Origin: Lineus longissimus
Taxonomy: Eukaryota > Nemertea > Pilidiophora > Heteronemertea > Lineidae
Assembly: GCF_910592395.1 (NCBI RefSeq)
Contig: NC_088326.1
Location: forward strand, 2,547,001 to 2,611,000
Length of the DNA stretch: 64,000 bases
Direction: 5' to 3'
A model generated the notes under the pieces. The model did no database searches, had not been told where the DNA came from, and saw only the letters and a list, made by a program, of their open reading frames with translations. Positions 34,511-47,028 of this stretch are shown here, piece after piece. Numbering within the stretch: the first letter of the stretch is position 1; each line of letters opens with the position of its first letter. A program made the position numbers and the translations under genes.

Positions 34511-36040
34511 CACTCGGTCTCGGACAGGTGAAGTGGCTCTCCACGATGACCTGTAAGGACGCAAAGGCACGTTTTATGAAATCCGCAGGGTCCTGTTGTC
34601 CTGGTTCGAAAACCCAATCATCCGATGAGATATATGAATACTCATCATGTCATGCTTTATGAATCCGCTATAATATTCTTTTCACGGAATTCTTCTTTGG
34701 TGGATGGTGTTCCGCTTCGATCCGTGGATGTAACCAATCGGGCAGTGGCATTCAGGTCTTCCTCCTTTCCCCCGAAGTCTCCTCTCGAATCCTCTCGTAT
34801 ACCGAGTGTCCAGTTTACCTCATCACAGCTCAACCGACAGCAACAAAATGGCGGTAACTCATCACGTGATCTACGCCACTTAAGCGCCAATTATATCAAC
34901 GTAGAATGGTCATGCCATTTTTATTGTAACATGAAATCAGCTTCCCTTCGAATCGAATATATCAATACACTGTTCGCGATATTGACTTGACTATTTGACA
35001 AGACCGTAGCGTAACAGACCTAGCCAGTTGCTCAGCAACGTGTTTTCCGTTGCTATGGACCTTATGAATGACCTGGTGATGTTCTTTCCCATGAGGGCAA
35101 GGTATTTTGTATTGATTTATGGGATTCATATTGTTCGCATGATCGAATGCTTTCAATCTTTCTCACACAATACAATGATATATTGGTGCTATTATGCCGA
35201 GATAATAAAACCGTATGGAGAAATTGATTAACGAGCCAGCCGGTCTTTGACCGTTGTCGCACCCTAACTGAGGTTTCCACTGAATGCGATTTTCCTTGAG
35301 TCGCACAGTGCATGCGACAGCGCAAAGCAAAAGGTGAATGTAATTCTCAAAATGCATGCGACATTGTGGTACCTCCAGATGCCCGGAAACGCAAATTTGG
35401 AAATTGGATTTTTTTTTCTTTCTGGGAAGGGTTTAGTGCAGACACACCTTGATTCCCAAACTGCAGCCTCGCTGGGGCTGACCACGGCCTAAATCTGCAC
35501 TGGCGGTATATGACTGCCACCAAGATACCCTCAGAAACATTCCAAACTCATACATGGTGTATAATTAGGTCTGGTTTTAAATTTATAGTACTATCAAAGA
35601 ATATGAAACAAGGAACGGCAGTCAACATGGTAATTAATGTAATACTGGACGAAAATAGATCGCACAAACAAGTTACATGTCGACTTGTACTGTTATAAAT
35701 AAAGAGTCTCGGATATATCTGACAGAAGGTATAAGACACACGCACAGAGTCCACCATGTATGTGACGTTTGACTCACTCACGTTCGACGCTTCCGCGGTG
35801 AGGAATGGTTGTTCCGACCATAGTACAATAAGAAATTTTGCATGAAACCTTTTTTTATGTGGATGAACTGGTTGGACCGGTCACCGAGTCGCGAAGACAG
35901 AAAGTTACTTCAGAAGACAACCTCCACCGTCACTGCCCACGCATCAGTAGTGTGACTAAACTCTTGCCTGACGCACTTTAAAAGTGTATTTTACTCCTAT
36001 TTTAACCAGTTCATTCTATAATCTGTGATAATCAGGTAAG
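34511..36040. other. Intergenic spacer between divergent genes
   Basis: Between the Shisa-like start (leftward) and the GPCR start (rightward). Short open frames show no domain. The last 200 bases before 36041 should hold the GPCR 5' leader. Confidence 0.45.
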
Positions 36041-37048
36041 ATGAATGTCGTCATCAGCACGTCACAGCCAAATACGACCGCCACGACTACCGTTTCCGGT
36101 CAAAATGGCGGCCAAGATCTGCAACGGCTGGTCCGGAACCTTTGGTGGTACGCCAGCCCGACTCTGATTGTCTTTGGGACGATTTTCAATTGTTTAACAA
36201 TCCTCGTTCTCCTCAAGCAAAAGTTCGGAAATACTTCTACGCGCATCCTCCTCATAAACCTCGCCGTCGTGGACACCATAATTCTCTATTGGGGTCTGGG
36301 ACAAGACTATTTGCAATTCTGTTTTGGGATTGAGGTCAGGACGGCGACAAACTGGTCCTGCTCTGTCGTAATCTTTCTCAGCTTCGTCGTCTGGGAACTG
36401 ACGAGTTGGAACGTGATGCTCCTAACAATAGAACGATGGATCTCCGTCTGTTTCCCTATGAAAGCGCGGTTAATTTGCACCAAGAAATACTCAATTTATT
36501 CTGTAATCGCAGAATTTGTGGTGATATTTTCAATCAACAGTCACATGTTTGGTAACTTTGGCCTCGATCGATCCAAACCCGGTGGCGTATGCGTCCTGGC
36601 GTCCAGATCATACGAAGCGTTTTTCACGTCCACCTGGGCTTGGATAATTTTCTTCGTCTATACAGTCATCCCTTATCTAACCATCGCGTTATGTAACGGT
36701 TCTATTATATACGTTATCAGGAAGAGCCGCCGCAACAGGAAGACAATGAGCGGGGAAGCCGAGGAAACTTCAGACAAACTGTCCAAGGTGACCTACATGC
36801 TTCTTGCGGTGAGCACAACCTTCGTGGTCCTCACACTCCCCTCCAGCGCCTTCTACTTCCTGGAAACCGCAGTCGTATCGGAAGCCGCGGTCGTATCGGA
36901 AGACTGGGGAGTCTCCATGGAGCTCGTGAACGCTGTGACGTCACTTTTGACGTACCTTAACAGTACTGTGAATTTTCTCCTCTACTGTATGAGCGGAACG
37001 CAATTTCGAGGCGCGCTTGTTAACATGTTCCAAGGGGTAAAAAAGTAA
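36041..37048 (+). CDS. Intronless rhodopsin-type (class A) G-protein-coupled receptor, 335 aa
   Basis: One open frame from MNVVISTSQPNTTATTTVSG. TM1 contains FGTIFNCLTILVLL, TM2 LLINLAVVDTIILYWG (the LAxxD motif), and TM3 ends LLTIERWISV, where ERW stands in for DRY. Extracellular cysteines (WSCSVV before TM3 and GGVCVL in loop 2) can form the usual disulfide. TM6 has VVLTLPSS in place of CWxP. TM7 reads LNSTVNFLLYCMSG, a variant of NPxxY, followed by an amphipathic QFRGALVNMF. There are N-glycosylation sites at the N-terminus. Such receptors signal through G proteins at the plasma membrane; the ligand is unknown, and the TM7 variant resembles peptide or orphan receptor groups expanded in invertebrates. 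Between TM6 and TM7 a short duplication gives AVVSEAAVVSE. AATAAA lies at 37350. Confidence 0.92.
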   Translation: MNVVISTSQPNTTATTTVSGQNGGQDLQRLVRNLWWYASPTLIVFGTIFNCLTILVLLKQKFGNTSTRILLINLAVVDTIILYWGLGQDYLQFCFGIEVRTATNWSCSVVIFLSFVVWELTSWNVMLLTIERWISVCFPMKARLICTKKYSIYSVIAEFVVIFSINSHMFGNFGLDRSKPGGVCVLASRSYEAFFTSTWAWIIFFVYTVIPYLTIALCNGSIIYVIRKSRRNRKTMSGEAEETSDKLSKVTYMLLAVSTTFVVLTLPSSAFYFLETAVVSEAAVVSEDWGVSMELVNAVTSLLTYLNSTVNFLLYCMSGTQFRGALVNMFQGVKK

Positions 37049-38146
37049 CAAGGATCTTTACAGCAGATGGCCAGAAAGCTACATACTGTAATGTCCTATA
37101 GGAGCCGTTTGCTTTAGGCTGCCACTTCACTGCTTCAAAGGTCTCCATTGCGTTTTCAGTACATGTATATCAAGTACGACGACTATAAGAATGTCAAAAA
37201 TCTCCAGTATATGGCCAGAACAATGTATTATACACTGTGTACATTACATGTACGTTGCTAGTCATAGTTTTTGGTAAAAAAGGACCTTAGGGCCAATCAG
37301 TCCTCACCAAATTTCATATGTGTTAAGAAGAACCCTTTACCAATATCATAATAAAATTCTAAAACATTCCAATACCAACTGCCTAAGAAAACAAAAGACT
37401 TCTGTACAGCATATCCGTCAAATCGACACTCGCGCATTGATATGACTCTATCAACATACAAGTTCAGAACTGACCAGTTAAACCATATTTTCTTAAATAT
37501 ATTTTAAAAAAGCTTAATTCTGTGATGGCCTGGGTCTGTAGATTTAGAATCAACCACAGATTGAGAATTAATTCCACTTTGATCCATCCCAGCCATGTAT
37601 TTACCACAACTTGACATATTAATAAGCACTATGTGGTCCGGTCGTGGATGAATACATGTCTCTGCCCGTGTATTACATCAAAGTGTTATTGGTATGACGC
37701 ATTGCACAAGAGAAATATGGCCATTACATGTACAGTAACCCATTACACATTGTTATACCCCACAGTTTTACTCCGTCCAAATATTCAATTCGCTGGAAAT
37801 ACAATGGAAAACCAGTAATGTCCAAAATGTCTTACTAACTTGGTGAGAACTGGCATACAGCGATATGCCCAAAGAGGTAGCGATTTATGAGCAATAGTTT
37901 TTGCGAGCAGTAGTTTTCGTGAGTAGTAGTTTTGTGAGCAGAAGTTTTTGTGAGCAGTAGTTTTCGCGAGTAGTAGTTTTTGTTAGCATGAGTTTTTGTG
38001 AGCAGTAGTGTGAATCAGAAATCTTTAGGGAGCGGTGCATATACATGTATTTATAGGAATGTGGACTTTACCACACACACAGTATACATATCACACGCCG
38101 ATTATGTTCTTTTCAAAGGCCAAGGGTGAGAAACCTCGCCTCTTCA
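37049..38146. other. Convergent 3' spacer with a short-period tandem repeat
   Basis: 3' UTR of the GPCR, with AATAAA at 37350-37355. It contains the array at 37888-38008 and no supported gene. Confidence 0.5.
37888..38008. repeat. Imperfect tandem repeat, unit about 15-16 bases
   Basis: About seven units of the type gtgagcagtagtttttg, with variants gcgagtagtagtttt and ttagcatgagtttttg. Confidence 0.8.
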
Positions 38147-41100
38147 TCACGTGGTGTCTGTGGCCTCCGCGGGGGGCGCAGGAGGAGCCGAGGCAGGGTC
38201 ATCAAGTGCCGTCTCCTCGACTCCATCCACATCGTCCAACGCGCCGTAATTTGCGGCAGGCTCGTCGTAAACTCCCGGTGCTGCCGTATGTGGGGCGTCT
38301 CCCATCAGAGATTCTCCTCCGATGTCGTAAAGGCCATCCATATCGTCTTCCTCCCAGAGCTCATCCTCGAGCGCCATGAACCATCGTGGTCGGCAGCAGA
38401 CGATCAGCATGTTCATGAAGAGCGCAAGGAGCAGCAGGCAAACCCACTGAAATGTCGCGAGAAATAACGAGAATTAGGAAAGAAATCAAATCAGACAGAA
38501 GGAGCAAAATATTATCAACGCCAAGCAGCGTATTGGCCGGTGCAGGTAACGACGAAGAAGAAGATGAAGACGATGATGAAGATGAAGAAAAACTGAGAAG
38601 CTTACACATATCCCCATGGCGAAATAAAGATAGACATGATATATGTAAAGACATGACACTTACTGCATTAACAGTGAGATATGTGAAGACATGATACTTA
38701 CAGCGATGATATATGTTAGAACACCATCCGCTACGATATCGTACCAGTGTCCCTCCCTGGAGAGTGATCGGGTAATTACATCATATAACCACCAGATCAG
38801 GATCAGAATGATTTCGATTGGACAGAGATACCTGAAAATAACCGTCATTCGTCGATAAATGCATCACACATGCCACGGCCGCGTTTTTGACTCATTGCCG
38901 TAATGCACAACACACCGCGAAGAAATCTAACAACTTACAAATTCGTCGAGAAAAGTTAGGAGACCACAAAGTTTTTTGAGGGGACTTACCTAATCGTTAA
39001 CTCCCAGATCACGGGCAGATTCCAGTCGTCGAGGCTTTTTTCGTTTATACCCTTCTCCCTCAGCTTGGTGATGCCGTACTTGACGGACATGATTACCAGG
39101 AGTAGGGCGGAGATGATCAGGCCTGAATTCCAGATTTTATCCTGAAAATATATCAATTCTTGCAATGCAGCCTTAGTAAACCACTTACTTCAAGCACTGC
39201 GAGATTCCATTATATCTGGATATGCGGTAGCTCTGCATAGCAGACGGAGCTACATGTATATTCCTAGAGATGCGTTTCGATAATGGAAACAAGGACAAAA
39301 CAGTGGCGGCCTCCGATGTTGGCGGCCATGTTGAATAGGGGAAAACACTGCCGCGCGCAAAGAAAATGATAACGCGACAGTGTAATATTCCAAGTATATT
39401 GTCTTGAAAAGACCGTTTCCAAAATTTGAATATGTAATTGTTTCGGGCCCTCATGACAATCAAATTGTCACGACCCTGACAGCTTGGGTGCGCAGATTGA
39501 ACACGTATTCTTTGACAGTGGCGCCACCTGCAACCCAAAACTGCCAGTCTCGTGCCAGCCACTGTTTTAAAGTACGGGTTTAAGCACATTCTTACCTGGC
39601 TTCTCAGGAACTCTGGACTCATAATAGAGCCGATGCCCACACAATACATTAGATTCATCACAAGAAATATAGCCAGTGGACGCGAAACTGAAACAGACGA
39701 AGACATTCTGAAGTTATTTTTAGTTCCAACTCTGAACACCAATGGCGCCTCCCACGTGTCTCCGGTGGCTCCGATACCTTTTGAAATTCGACTGACCCGT
39801 TTTTTTGTCATAAAGTGTGACGATATGGACGGCAGAGAAGACCATACCGGTGACGTCACGTTTTTTCCATTGAAAACTGAACCTCGCTTAAATCGTTTTT
39901 GGTCAGTTAAAGACCGGCTCATAACGAAACAGAGTGGAAGAGCCTGCTGGTTGAATGAGGCCAGGGATGCAGCTATGATTTACGACGTCATCACGGTACC
40001 TTTTTTCCTTGAGACATCAATAATTTGTTGAGTCGCCATCTTCACCTGGGCCGTAATGGCGGAGATACCGAGTAAGGCTAAGGAGAGATAGAGCAAGCTA
40101 AGCATAGCCCGACCCACTGCACCATCGGCCGAGAGCAAAACTGGAAGCCTGAAAAAATGATGCCAAAAACGAACTTGATCCACAGTTCTTGAGAAAGAGA
40201 TGCCAATCGGCTCTGCTACAGTTTATAGTAATGTTCCATTGCACACCAAGAAAAGAAAAGAAATGATTTCAAAATCTTTAATATTTGCGTACCTTCAAAA
40301 GCTTCGTTGAGGTTCCGAATACTGACAAAGATGCATGCCACGATTGCAGTTAAGCCGTATAAAAACAGGCAAAAGAAGAAGACAATACACAAGAGCCGCC
40401 CAGCGAATCCGAGACTGCCGAAGATGATGGGAAGCCTGGAAGAGAGGGTGGGTTAGGGTTATGGAGGATAGCGGAAGTGACGTACTTCCATATCCCCCAT
40501 GGGTTAGGTAATGAAAATGCAGGGAGACGGATGGAAGGAAGGTTGCCAGTTGAGGTCAGCAGTCATCAGTAATTGTTATCATCAGCCAGGATTTATTTAT
40601 ATGTACATGTACTGTTCCTTACATAAGCCTACAATGATAGCGAACTGAACCAAGCCTAGCGGCGGTAACAGTTCACTTGAACCACTTTCACCGTCAGGCT
40701 TGGTGCTCTTGCTTGCATAATGTTAACTGCTAGATATCGATATTCATATCATCATGATCTGCTAAAACAATCAAACAAACCATAATACGAAAGCCCTCTA
40801 CCCCTGGTGAGAGAACCTGGAACCAATATGCAAAATAGACTCCTTACCATATGAATGTGACCCCCGTTCCCCCAGGGCCCTCCGCTGCCAGAACTTCAGA
40901 TAATAACTCAGGGGATTCTGGAGAGATGGCGGCGAAGACGATGGCAAACATCATCATGGCCACCAGCAAACTGAAAACAACGATAAATGTAAAAACTTAA
41001 AAGTTGACAGTTGAAACACGGCAAATTAAATTCAAGCTTTCATTAACAAAAATACTAAAAACGACGAAAATTGAAGCCAGAGGTTCTCTGCATTTGACAA

Positions 41101-43215
41101 CTGTCACCAGGATGAACCATCCTTCCATCTGATATATAACCAGTGGTTTTCGAAACACTCCGCCTCTCGATGTTGTTCTGTATGTGACGTAGGAGTGAAA
41201 CAACCCTGAATCTCACGATGGTCTAATTCATACCTGATGGCATTGTTTCCAATGGCGATGAGAACTCCGTACCGCACGACCCCGTTTTCTTCTGTGAGGA
41301 AGTTCGAATAGGTCAGGAGCAGTCCCATACCAGCGCTGACGCAGAGCAGGTTATGATAGGCAGCCTCGCCCCAGACGTGGACACTCAGGAATGAATCTGC
41401 AAGTTTAAAGATGAACTGAGTATAGACTTAATTTTAAAGCTGGACTGACCATTTTATAACCCCCGCCTAGGTGAGACAGCAAATAAACTTACCCCAATGT
41501 GGATAAAAGAGGAACCGAAGTCCATCGCCGGCCGCGTGTCTCGTCATCGCCCAGATGAAAGTAGCAAGCAATATAATGAATGTAACTGGTACCAGGACCA
41601 TGTTGACTTTCTCGACGCTTATGATGCCCCCTAAACAGATGAGGCCCGTAAGGAGAACCGTCGCCAGCAGTGTGATGTAACCCCAGGCGGACTCCTGAAA
41701 GAAACGGAAAGTCACGTGATCGGCAATGCTATGAAATACGCGAACAGTTCAACCGCGCTATCTTAGCTTCTCATTTAATTTCCACTCCGACTTTCCTTCC
41801 GAAATCTTTGGTAAAACACTGTACCTCCCTTTAAAAGTAGACAGTGTGTGCAGTTTAGGTAAATAATGCCTTGTGGTCGGTTTTATTAGGAAGACTGCAC
41901 CGACAAAAGTGAGGGCGTCTGATTCGCCAGTACAACAGGAAGTCACGTGACGTATTTACATCCAATCATTTGCAATCTGACCCACCTGAACAAAATGATC
42001 GAGTATCTCTTTGCTCTCAGTGTAGTTGGTCGGTGGGTTTTGGGCGATAAATATACAGGAATAATACAAGCACCATCCGACTATCACAGCATAATAACAA
42101 CTGGAAGAAAATAGACAGTTCAGCTTTAATGATTAGAGGATTATGCCAACCGTGAAGTTTTAATGACAACTTAGAAGTGTTGATATGATGGGTTATGGTG
42201 GTTTTACGGAAGGTCCAGGCAATATATTCTTAAAAGGATTTTACATGTAAAACAAATGTCCATATAAAAACAAAGCAAGCCCATCGGCGACGGTAGTTCA
42301 TCCATGTATAAACAACACGGTTCATGTTTGTATTGTGCTGTGACCAGGACGATGAGGGGAAGTGCTTCGAAGAAACCTACTGGCGGTGTTAGTTCATATG
42401 GCGTTGACTAGAAGGTGCTTGTAGTGCGGACATGAAGTAAGGGGGGGGGGGGAAGACAATTATGTCGACGGCAAGCCTTCTGGCGGTAGTCGTTCATCTG
42501 TGTGTGACTAGACCTACAGGTTATGTAGCCTGCTTAGCACATCATTTTATGCATGTAAACTCAAAATGTTTTTCCTGTTTGATGTATCCGTAACTGCCCA
42601 AAGAATAAGTCACACGCGCCCGCGAATTTCAGACCTTCCGAAACTCCCTTGTTCAAAAAAAACTTACGCAACCAAAAAGGTTACCACAGAGATCCATATT
42701 CCGCCCCAAATGAAGTTTTGTCCCATCATCCTCTTGAAAGTCTTGATCAAGGTGACCTTGGTGTAACGACCGATGCCATATTCCAGGATCACCATGGGGA
42801 TAGACCACAGGAACACGAAGAGCAGCCATATTAGAATGAAAACGAGGCAGCCTGTAAGTAAATTAGGAGTGTAAAATAAATTAATCTATCGTATTTGCTG
42901 GTTCAGCTTTAAAGTGACGCCTTAAACCTGAACCGTATTTAATACCTCAGAGGATTATGCTGAAGGATGCCGGCCAATGGACGTAAGGCTATAACAAAAA
43001 AACTATTACGACGTAATGGTTTGTTAATAGTGGTTTGACTCACCTTTCCCATCACTGCTTTGAGCTGCAACCTTGGGGAACCTCCAGATGTTCCCGGACC
43101 CTATCATACAGCCCAGGGAGGCCATAACCAACCCGAATGCCGACGTGAAGTGTGGTTCTTCATCGATCCTCTTGAGGCGGAGGGACCGGAGGCTTTTCGA
43201 TGTTAACCGAGAATG
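38147..43215 (-). CDS. SLC6/NSS-type sodium symporter, atypical, with mutually exclusive TM7 exons (N-terminus incomplete)
   Basis: Minus-strand exons: 43044-43215, 42668-42851, 41986-42100, 41493-41694, 41234-41396, 40848-40970, then TM7a 40293-40435 or TM7b 40000-40148, then 39596-39687, 38990-39141, 38702-38831 and 38147-38446. All have GT/AG borders. Phases close to 591 aa with TM7a or 593 aa with TM7b, excluding any upstream residues. TM1 contains LGCMIGSGNIWRFPK, matching the unwound NSS sodium/substrate site. TM2 contains MVILEYGIGRYTK; the middle loop is NPPTNYTESK; TM5/6 contain SVEKVNMVLVPVTF and GMGLLLTYSNF. The tail after the last span is long and acidic (DELWEEDDMDG). These are Na-coupled 12-span importers of amino acids or amines; the substrate is unknown. 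The first exon may be preceded by another, or translation may start at the in-frame ATG at 43335. Confidence 0.9.
40000..40148 (-). CDS. Alternative TM7 exon b of the SLC6-type gene
   Basis: This 149-base exon starts G CTT CCA and ends AAA G before GTACCG. It encodes LPVLLSADGAVGRAMLSLLY and continues to ATQQIIDVSRKK. It needs a preceding phase 2 and leaves phase 1, exactly as exon a does, so only one of the two can be used. Confidence 0.85.
40293..40435 (-). CDS. Alternative TM7 exon a of the SLC6-type gene
   Basis: This 143-base exon starts G CTT CCC and ends GAA G before GTACGC. It encodes LPIIFGSLGFAGRLLCIVFF and continues to FVSIRNLNEAFE. It aligns along its length with exon b. Joining both would put exon b out of frame and reach a stop. 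Confidence 0.85.
42441..42452. repeat. Poly-G tract (12 bases)
   Basis: G run in an intron of the SLC6-type gene. Confidence 0.85.
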
Positions 43216-43335
43216 CTGAAAAATAGTTTGAAATTCTAACCACCTCAACTGTAAAGTAGCATGGTACTGTGTGCATATTTTCATACAGCGCCTTGTTGGC
43301 GCGATCGAGTTGCACGTGCTGTGTAACGGAGCCAC

Positions 43336-46191
43336 GGTCTAAGAGAGTTTTCATAGCATGTTCTGTTTCGACAGATCGTTAAATTTTAGATGTGATAGCA
43401 TAGAAACTGACACTGCACATATTCCTGCGCAGAATATTATGTCTGCTTTGGAGAATGAAGACTGCAATGCTACATCTCTGTACTACAATCAAGACCTTCA
43501 GGTAAAGCTCAAATAGCATTCCGCGACGTTACTATTTATAGCTCACAAGGTCATTTGAATAAGATATTGATGACGTTTTAGTCACGTGACAGTCGGACAT
43601 CTACACTTATTTCTACGCATTTGAGCTTATTTCAAAGTCAATTATCTTTGACCCTGCATTGTTTTTAGCATGAATGATACCATAGAGTCAGAGAGAGAAA
43701 TATTCAGAACAATTATGTAGTATTTCCAACACTCGGACATGTGCCAGATTGAATCTAACTGCCCTGGTAAGAAAGCCTGAATCCATTACGAAACCGCATG
43801 TTTGTCCGACATTGCCTGTAATTCAGCGATGGGGAAATAGAGGGCAGCAGCTGCAGTGACCTCATTATCGCGGAATGCTATTCCGCAAAATCCCTAAAGT
43901 GCCACGGATTTGAGTCAATCATTCCGTTTTATTTTCGGGTGCACTCCCAAATAAGAGGAACAAGTGGACATTTCTTTTGACTACCGCGTTAAAGCTTAGT
44001 TTGAAACTACATTGTATTTACTTCTTAAAAAGACACTACTCATTGAGCTACATTGTACGTTTGGCATACATAAGTATTTGCATATCATAGGCATACGGAA
44101 ATAATATTTTGAATTTGCGATTATTCAATACATATTTAATGAGCTAATTTGCATATGTGTTTGTCTGATGTTACTGTTTACAAAACAGATGGCTGTTGTC
44201 ACATTTTATGGCATGAATATTCCATCCCTATGGCAACCTTATAAGGATAATGGATAATTATTTCATCACATACTTGTATGCATCACCATGCAAAGGCCCC
44301 ATGCACACAGCCAGTCATTCTGCTTGGCTAAAGTACACTAACATTTTGCACCACATAAGCGTGTCACGCCGTGTATCAGCCACTGCTATTTTACGCTGCC
44401 TTGCCCAGGAACAAAGGTTACGGCACCAGTGGAGGAGGAAACCGGTTAAGGTTATACTCACTTGAGTCAGCACAGTCGCTTCAGTTGCGACCGAACCCAT
44501 TGTTGACTAATTTTTTGACTTCGTGTATTTTCACATCTTTATTGTTATTTATGTAATCCTTTAATATTTTTTCGAGCAGTTTGTGTCCTCTTCGAATTCG
44601 CCGTCTAAAAGTCACAATAGATTCCCCCACAGTTATCACCCAGTATGATCAATATTTTATCCTACGAGCGATATCAAGACATACGGTGTTTGCAAGCAAA
44701 TCCTCCGGTAGGACCGGCTGTGTAAAAATATAACCGATTATTGGATAGTCGTTGGACAAGGTTGAATGCGGTGTTGAGCGGCAGCTTTCGTCTAAAATTT
44801 CGTAAATATCCCTGGTGATACTATAATTTATCCTTTTGAATCATGTTTGGTCCAGTCTGAAATTCATTTGTCATCACTATAACATAGTCCTAACTAAACC
44901 CAATGATACCGCAGTCCGTACGTTTGATGTTAGGCTTACACATCCTCCAACACCCTACACTGTTGGGAGCTAGCTGTCGGAAAGGTTATTCCAGAGATAA
45001 TGATTATGTATGATTTAAAGAGAAGTCACATTACCGTCTGTCGTCAATATGCATGGAGATCCACTGAAAATGAACCTCATCCTATATATCTCATGCATAT
45101 GTTGACCCAATATTCAGAATGTCCCGATATTCAAAACGTCCATATGTATTTATGAACACACAGTTGATATCATGTAAAATAAGTTATGTTCGTATTATAA
45201 AATGCAATTTCATTACTGGGTTATCTCTGAGTATTTCACCAACGACGACCCCACGGAACAAACTATTCTTGTCTTGTCGGAAACCCGGGACCAGTAATAG
45301 ATGTCACGGCTAGACTCCTTTGCAGTCCATTTCGTCATCCTGATCGTCCTTCGTCTATGGCTACCGGGCGACAAGACGAGGCCGGTCCACTGCATCCGGA
45401 GTGTAGTCACGGCTGTCCCGTGATTATGTCGGTGCATGACCTGAATTCAAACCCACATGTGTCTGTAAGTGCCCTGACTAATTATCTGCTGAAGTCTTAA
45501 GTAGTTGACCTGATTTCTGAACCCCATGGTCGGATAAAAATATAGCCGGGATAAAATAATATTGATAAAATGCAAAAACCTTGGTGGTCAAGATATTGTA
45601 ACCCATGTATACGCGCAATCAATTTAAGAACAATTAAAAACAATGTTAAGTCACCGGACCAATTGTGACGACAAAGGCACATCCGCGAAGACAGAACGGA
45701 CGTTGTCTCCGCGACAGATTCTAATCTGTTGGTTGGCGGTTTTATATCGTTTCAAACGTGATTGGGGCGAAGCCACGAGACTTGGGAGCCTAGCCAGTAT
45801 GAAAAGCAACTTAATTTTCAGCCATTATTACATAACATACGGCATTTAAACACTGCATCGGGTTCAACAAACTTTATTCAACTAGAGATAAACCGACATT
45901 CGAATCGTGATGTGAGATTGGTTGAAGGCGGTGCGAGTTGACGGGCGGGGCTGTTGTTCTCATGAGAAGTCCTTGTAATTTGCCAACTACTCCTTTTACT
46001 CGATCCAGCACCATATGGGCCGAAAAAGAAGTGTATCATAACTATCACCTTCTATCACGCTTCTGTTCACAAAGTTTAATTTATGCGATGGACAAAATAT
46101 TCCGCTACACGAATTGCACACCACGGCAAGGACAGAAGAAATTCAATCTAGAGAAACGACTATAACAACTACTCTGAGAAAATGTAAACTC
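43336..46191. other. No supported gene
   Basis: Upstream of both the SLC6-type gene (leftward) and TTC32 (rightward). It contains dispersed repeat copy 2 (45544-45594). Open frames of up to 76 codons show no domain. Confidence 0.4.
45544..45594. repeat. Dispersed repeat, copy 2
   Basis: Matches 34402-34450 (see that entry), in the same orientation. Confidence 0.65.
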
Positions 46192-47028
46192 ATGGACTCC
46201 ACATTAGAAGTATTTTCTCACGCTGAAAAACTGGCTTCCCTTGGCCAGAGGAAAGATGCAGAAAGTGCATGGACCATCTACATAGAGAGGATAACCAGGG
46301 AAATGAAAAATACTGATAATGGAGAAGATTTAAGCTCTCTGTACGTTGGGTTTGTTGAGACAAAAAATGAAGCCACGCAACGTTACACACATGCACACAT
46401 CCGCACTGCAAGTACACTGCATGCATGTGCACTGCACATGGTACACACTTAGGTGCTTGGAGCATGCTTCGTTCTACGCAATGCACAGCCACTCCGCCCA
46501 AAAAATGAAGCCACGCAACGTTGCACACATCCGCACTGCCACTACACTGGCACGCATGTGCACCTGCACATGGTACACACTTGGCTGCTTGGAGCATGCT
46601 TAGTTCTACCGCACTTCCACTACACAGGCATGGATGTGCACTGCACATGGTACACACATAGCTGCTTGGAGCGTGCTTAGTTCTACGCAAAACACAGCCC
46701 CCCCCCCCCCCCCCCCTCCAGCTATGTGTACAACAAGATTTTACTTCTTTCCAGAAAAGACAAGTTGGCAGTCGCGTACAACAACCGAGGCTATCTCCGA
46801 TACCTCATGGTGGACTTTGACAAAGCAGTAGACGACTACACGGCAGGCTTACAGAACAACGAAAAACTACCGGTGCTATTCTATAACAGGGGGTTAATAC
46901 ATTACAGATTAGGACGGTTTGGTGATGCGATTCAGGACCAGGAGAAATGTCTCCAGCTTGATAACGACTTTAAATCTGCTGCACTGTGCTTGGAACAATC
47001 TATAGCAGACAGGGACAGTGAACAGTGA
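46192..47028 (+). CDS. TTC32: Tetratricopeptide repeat protein 32 (two exons, 140 aa)
   Basis: Exons 46192-46340 and 46755-47028 join in phase 2 to 140 aa (human TTC32 is 151). The first exon starts MDSTLEVFSHAEKLASLGQR and forms a helical hairpin. The second carries two TPR units: AVAYNNRGYLRYLMVDFDKA then DDYTAGLQNNEK, and LFYNRGLIHYRLGRFGDAIQ then CLQLDNDFKSAAL. AYNNRG...VDF..A.DDYT and YNRGLI.YRLG.F.DA match human TTC32 almost motif by motif. TTC32 is a small, poorly studied TPR protein with no assigned reaction; TPR folds bind other proteins. The intron is filled by a large-unit tandem repeat and ends in a C run 38 bases before the acceptor. Confidence 0.9.
46362..46697 (+). repeat. Tandem repeat of about 110-138 bp in the TTC32 intron, three units
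   Basis: Units begin near 46362, 46500 and 46613. Shared landmarks are aaaaatgaagccacgcaacg, cactgcacatggtacacac and gcttggagcatgcttcgttc. The third unit is truncated. Confidence 0.85.
46698..46716. repeat. Poly-C tract (19 bases)
   Basis: C run ending the repeat array in the TTC32 intron. Confidence 0.9.
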
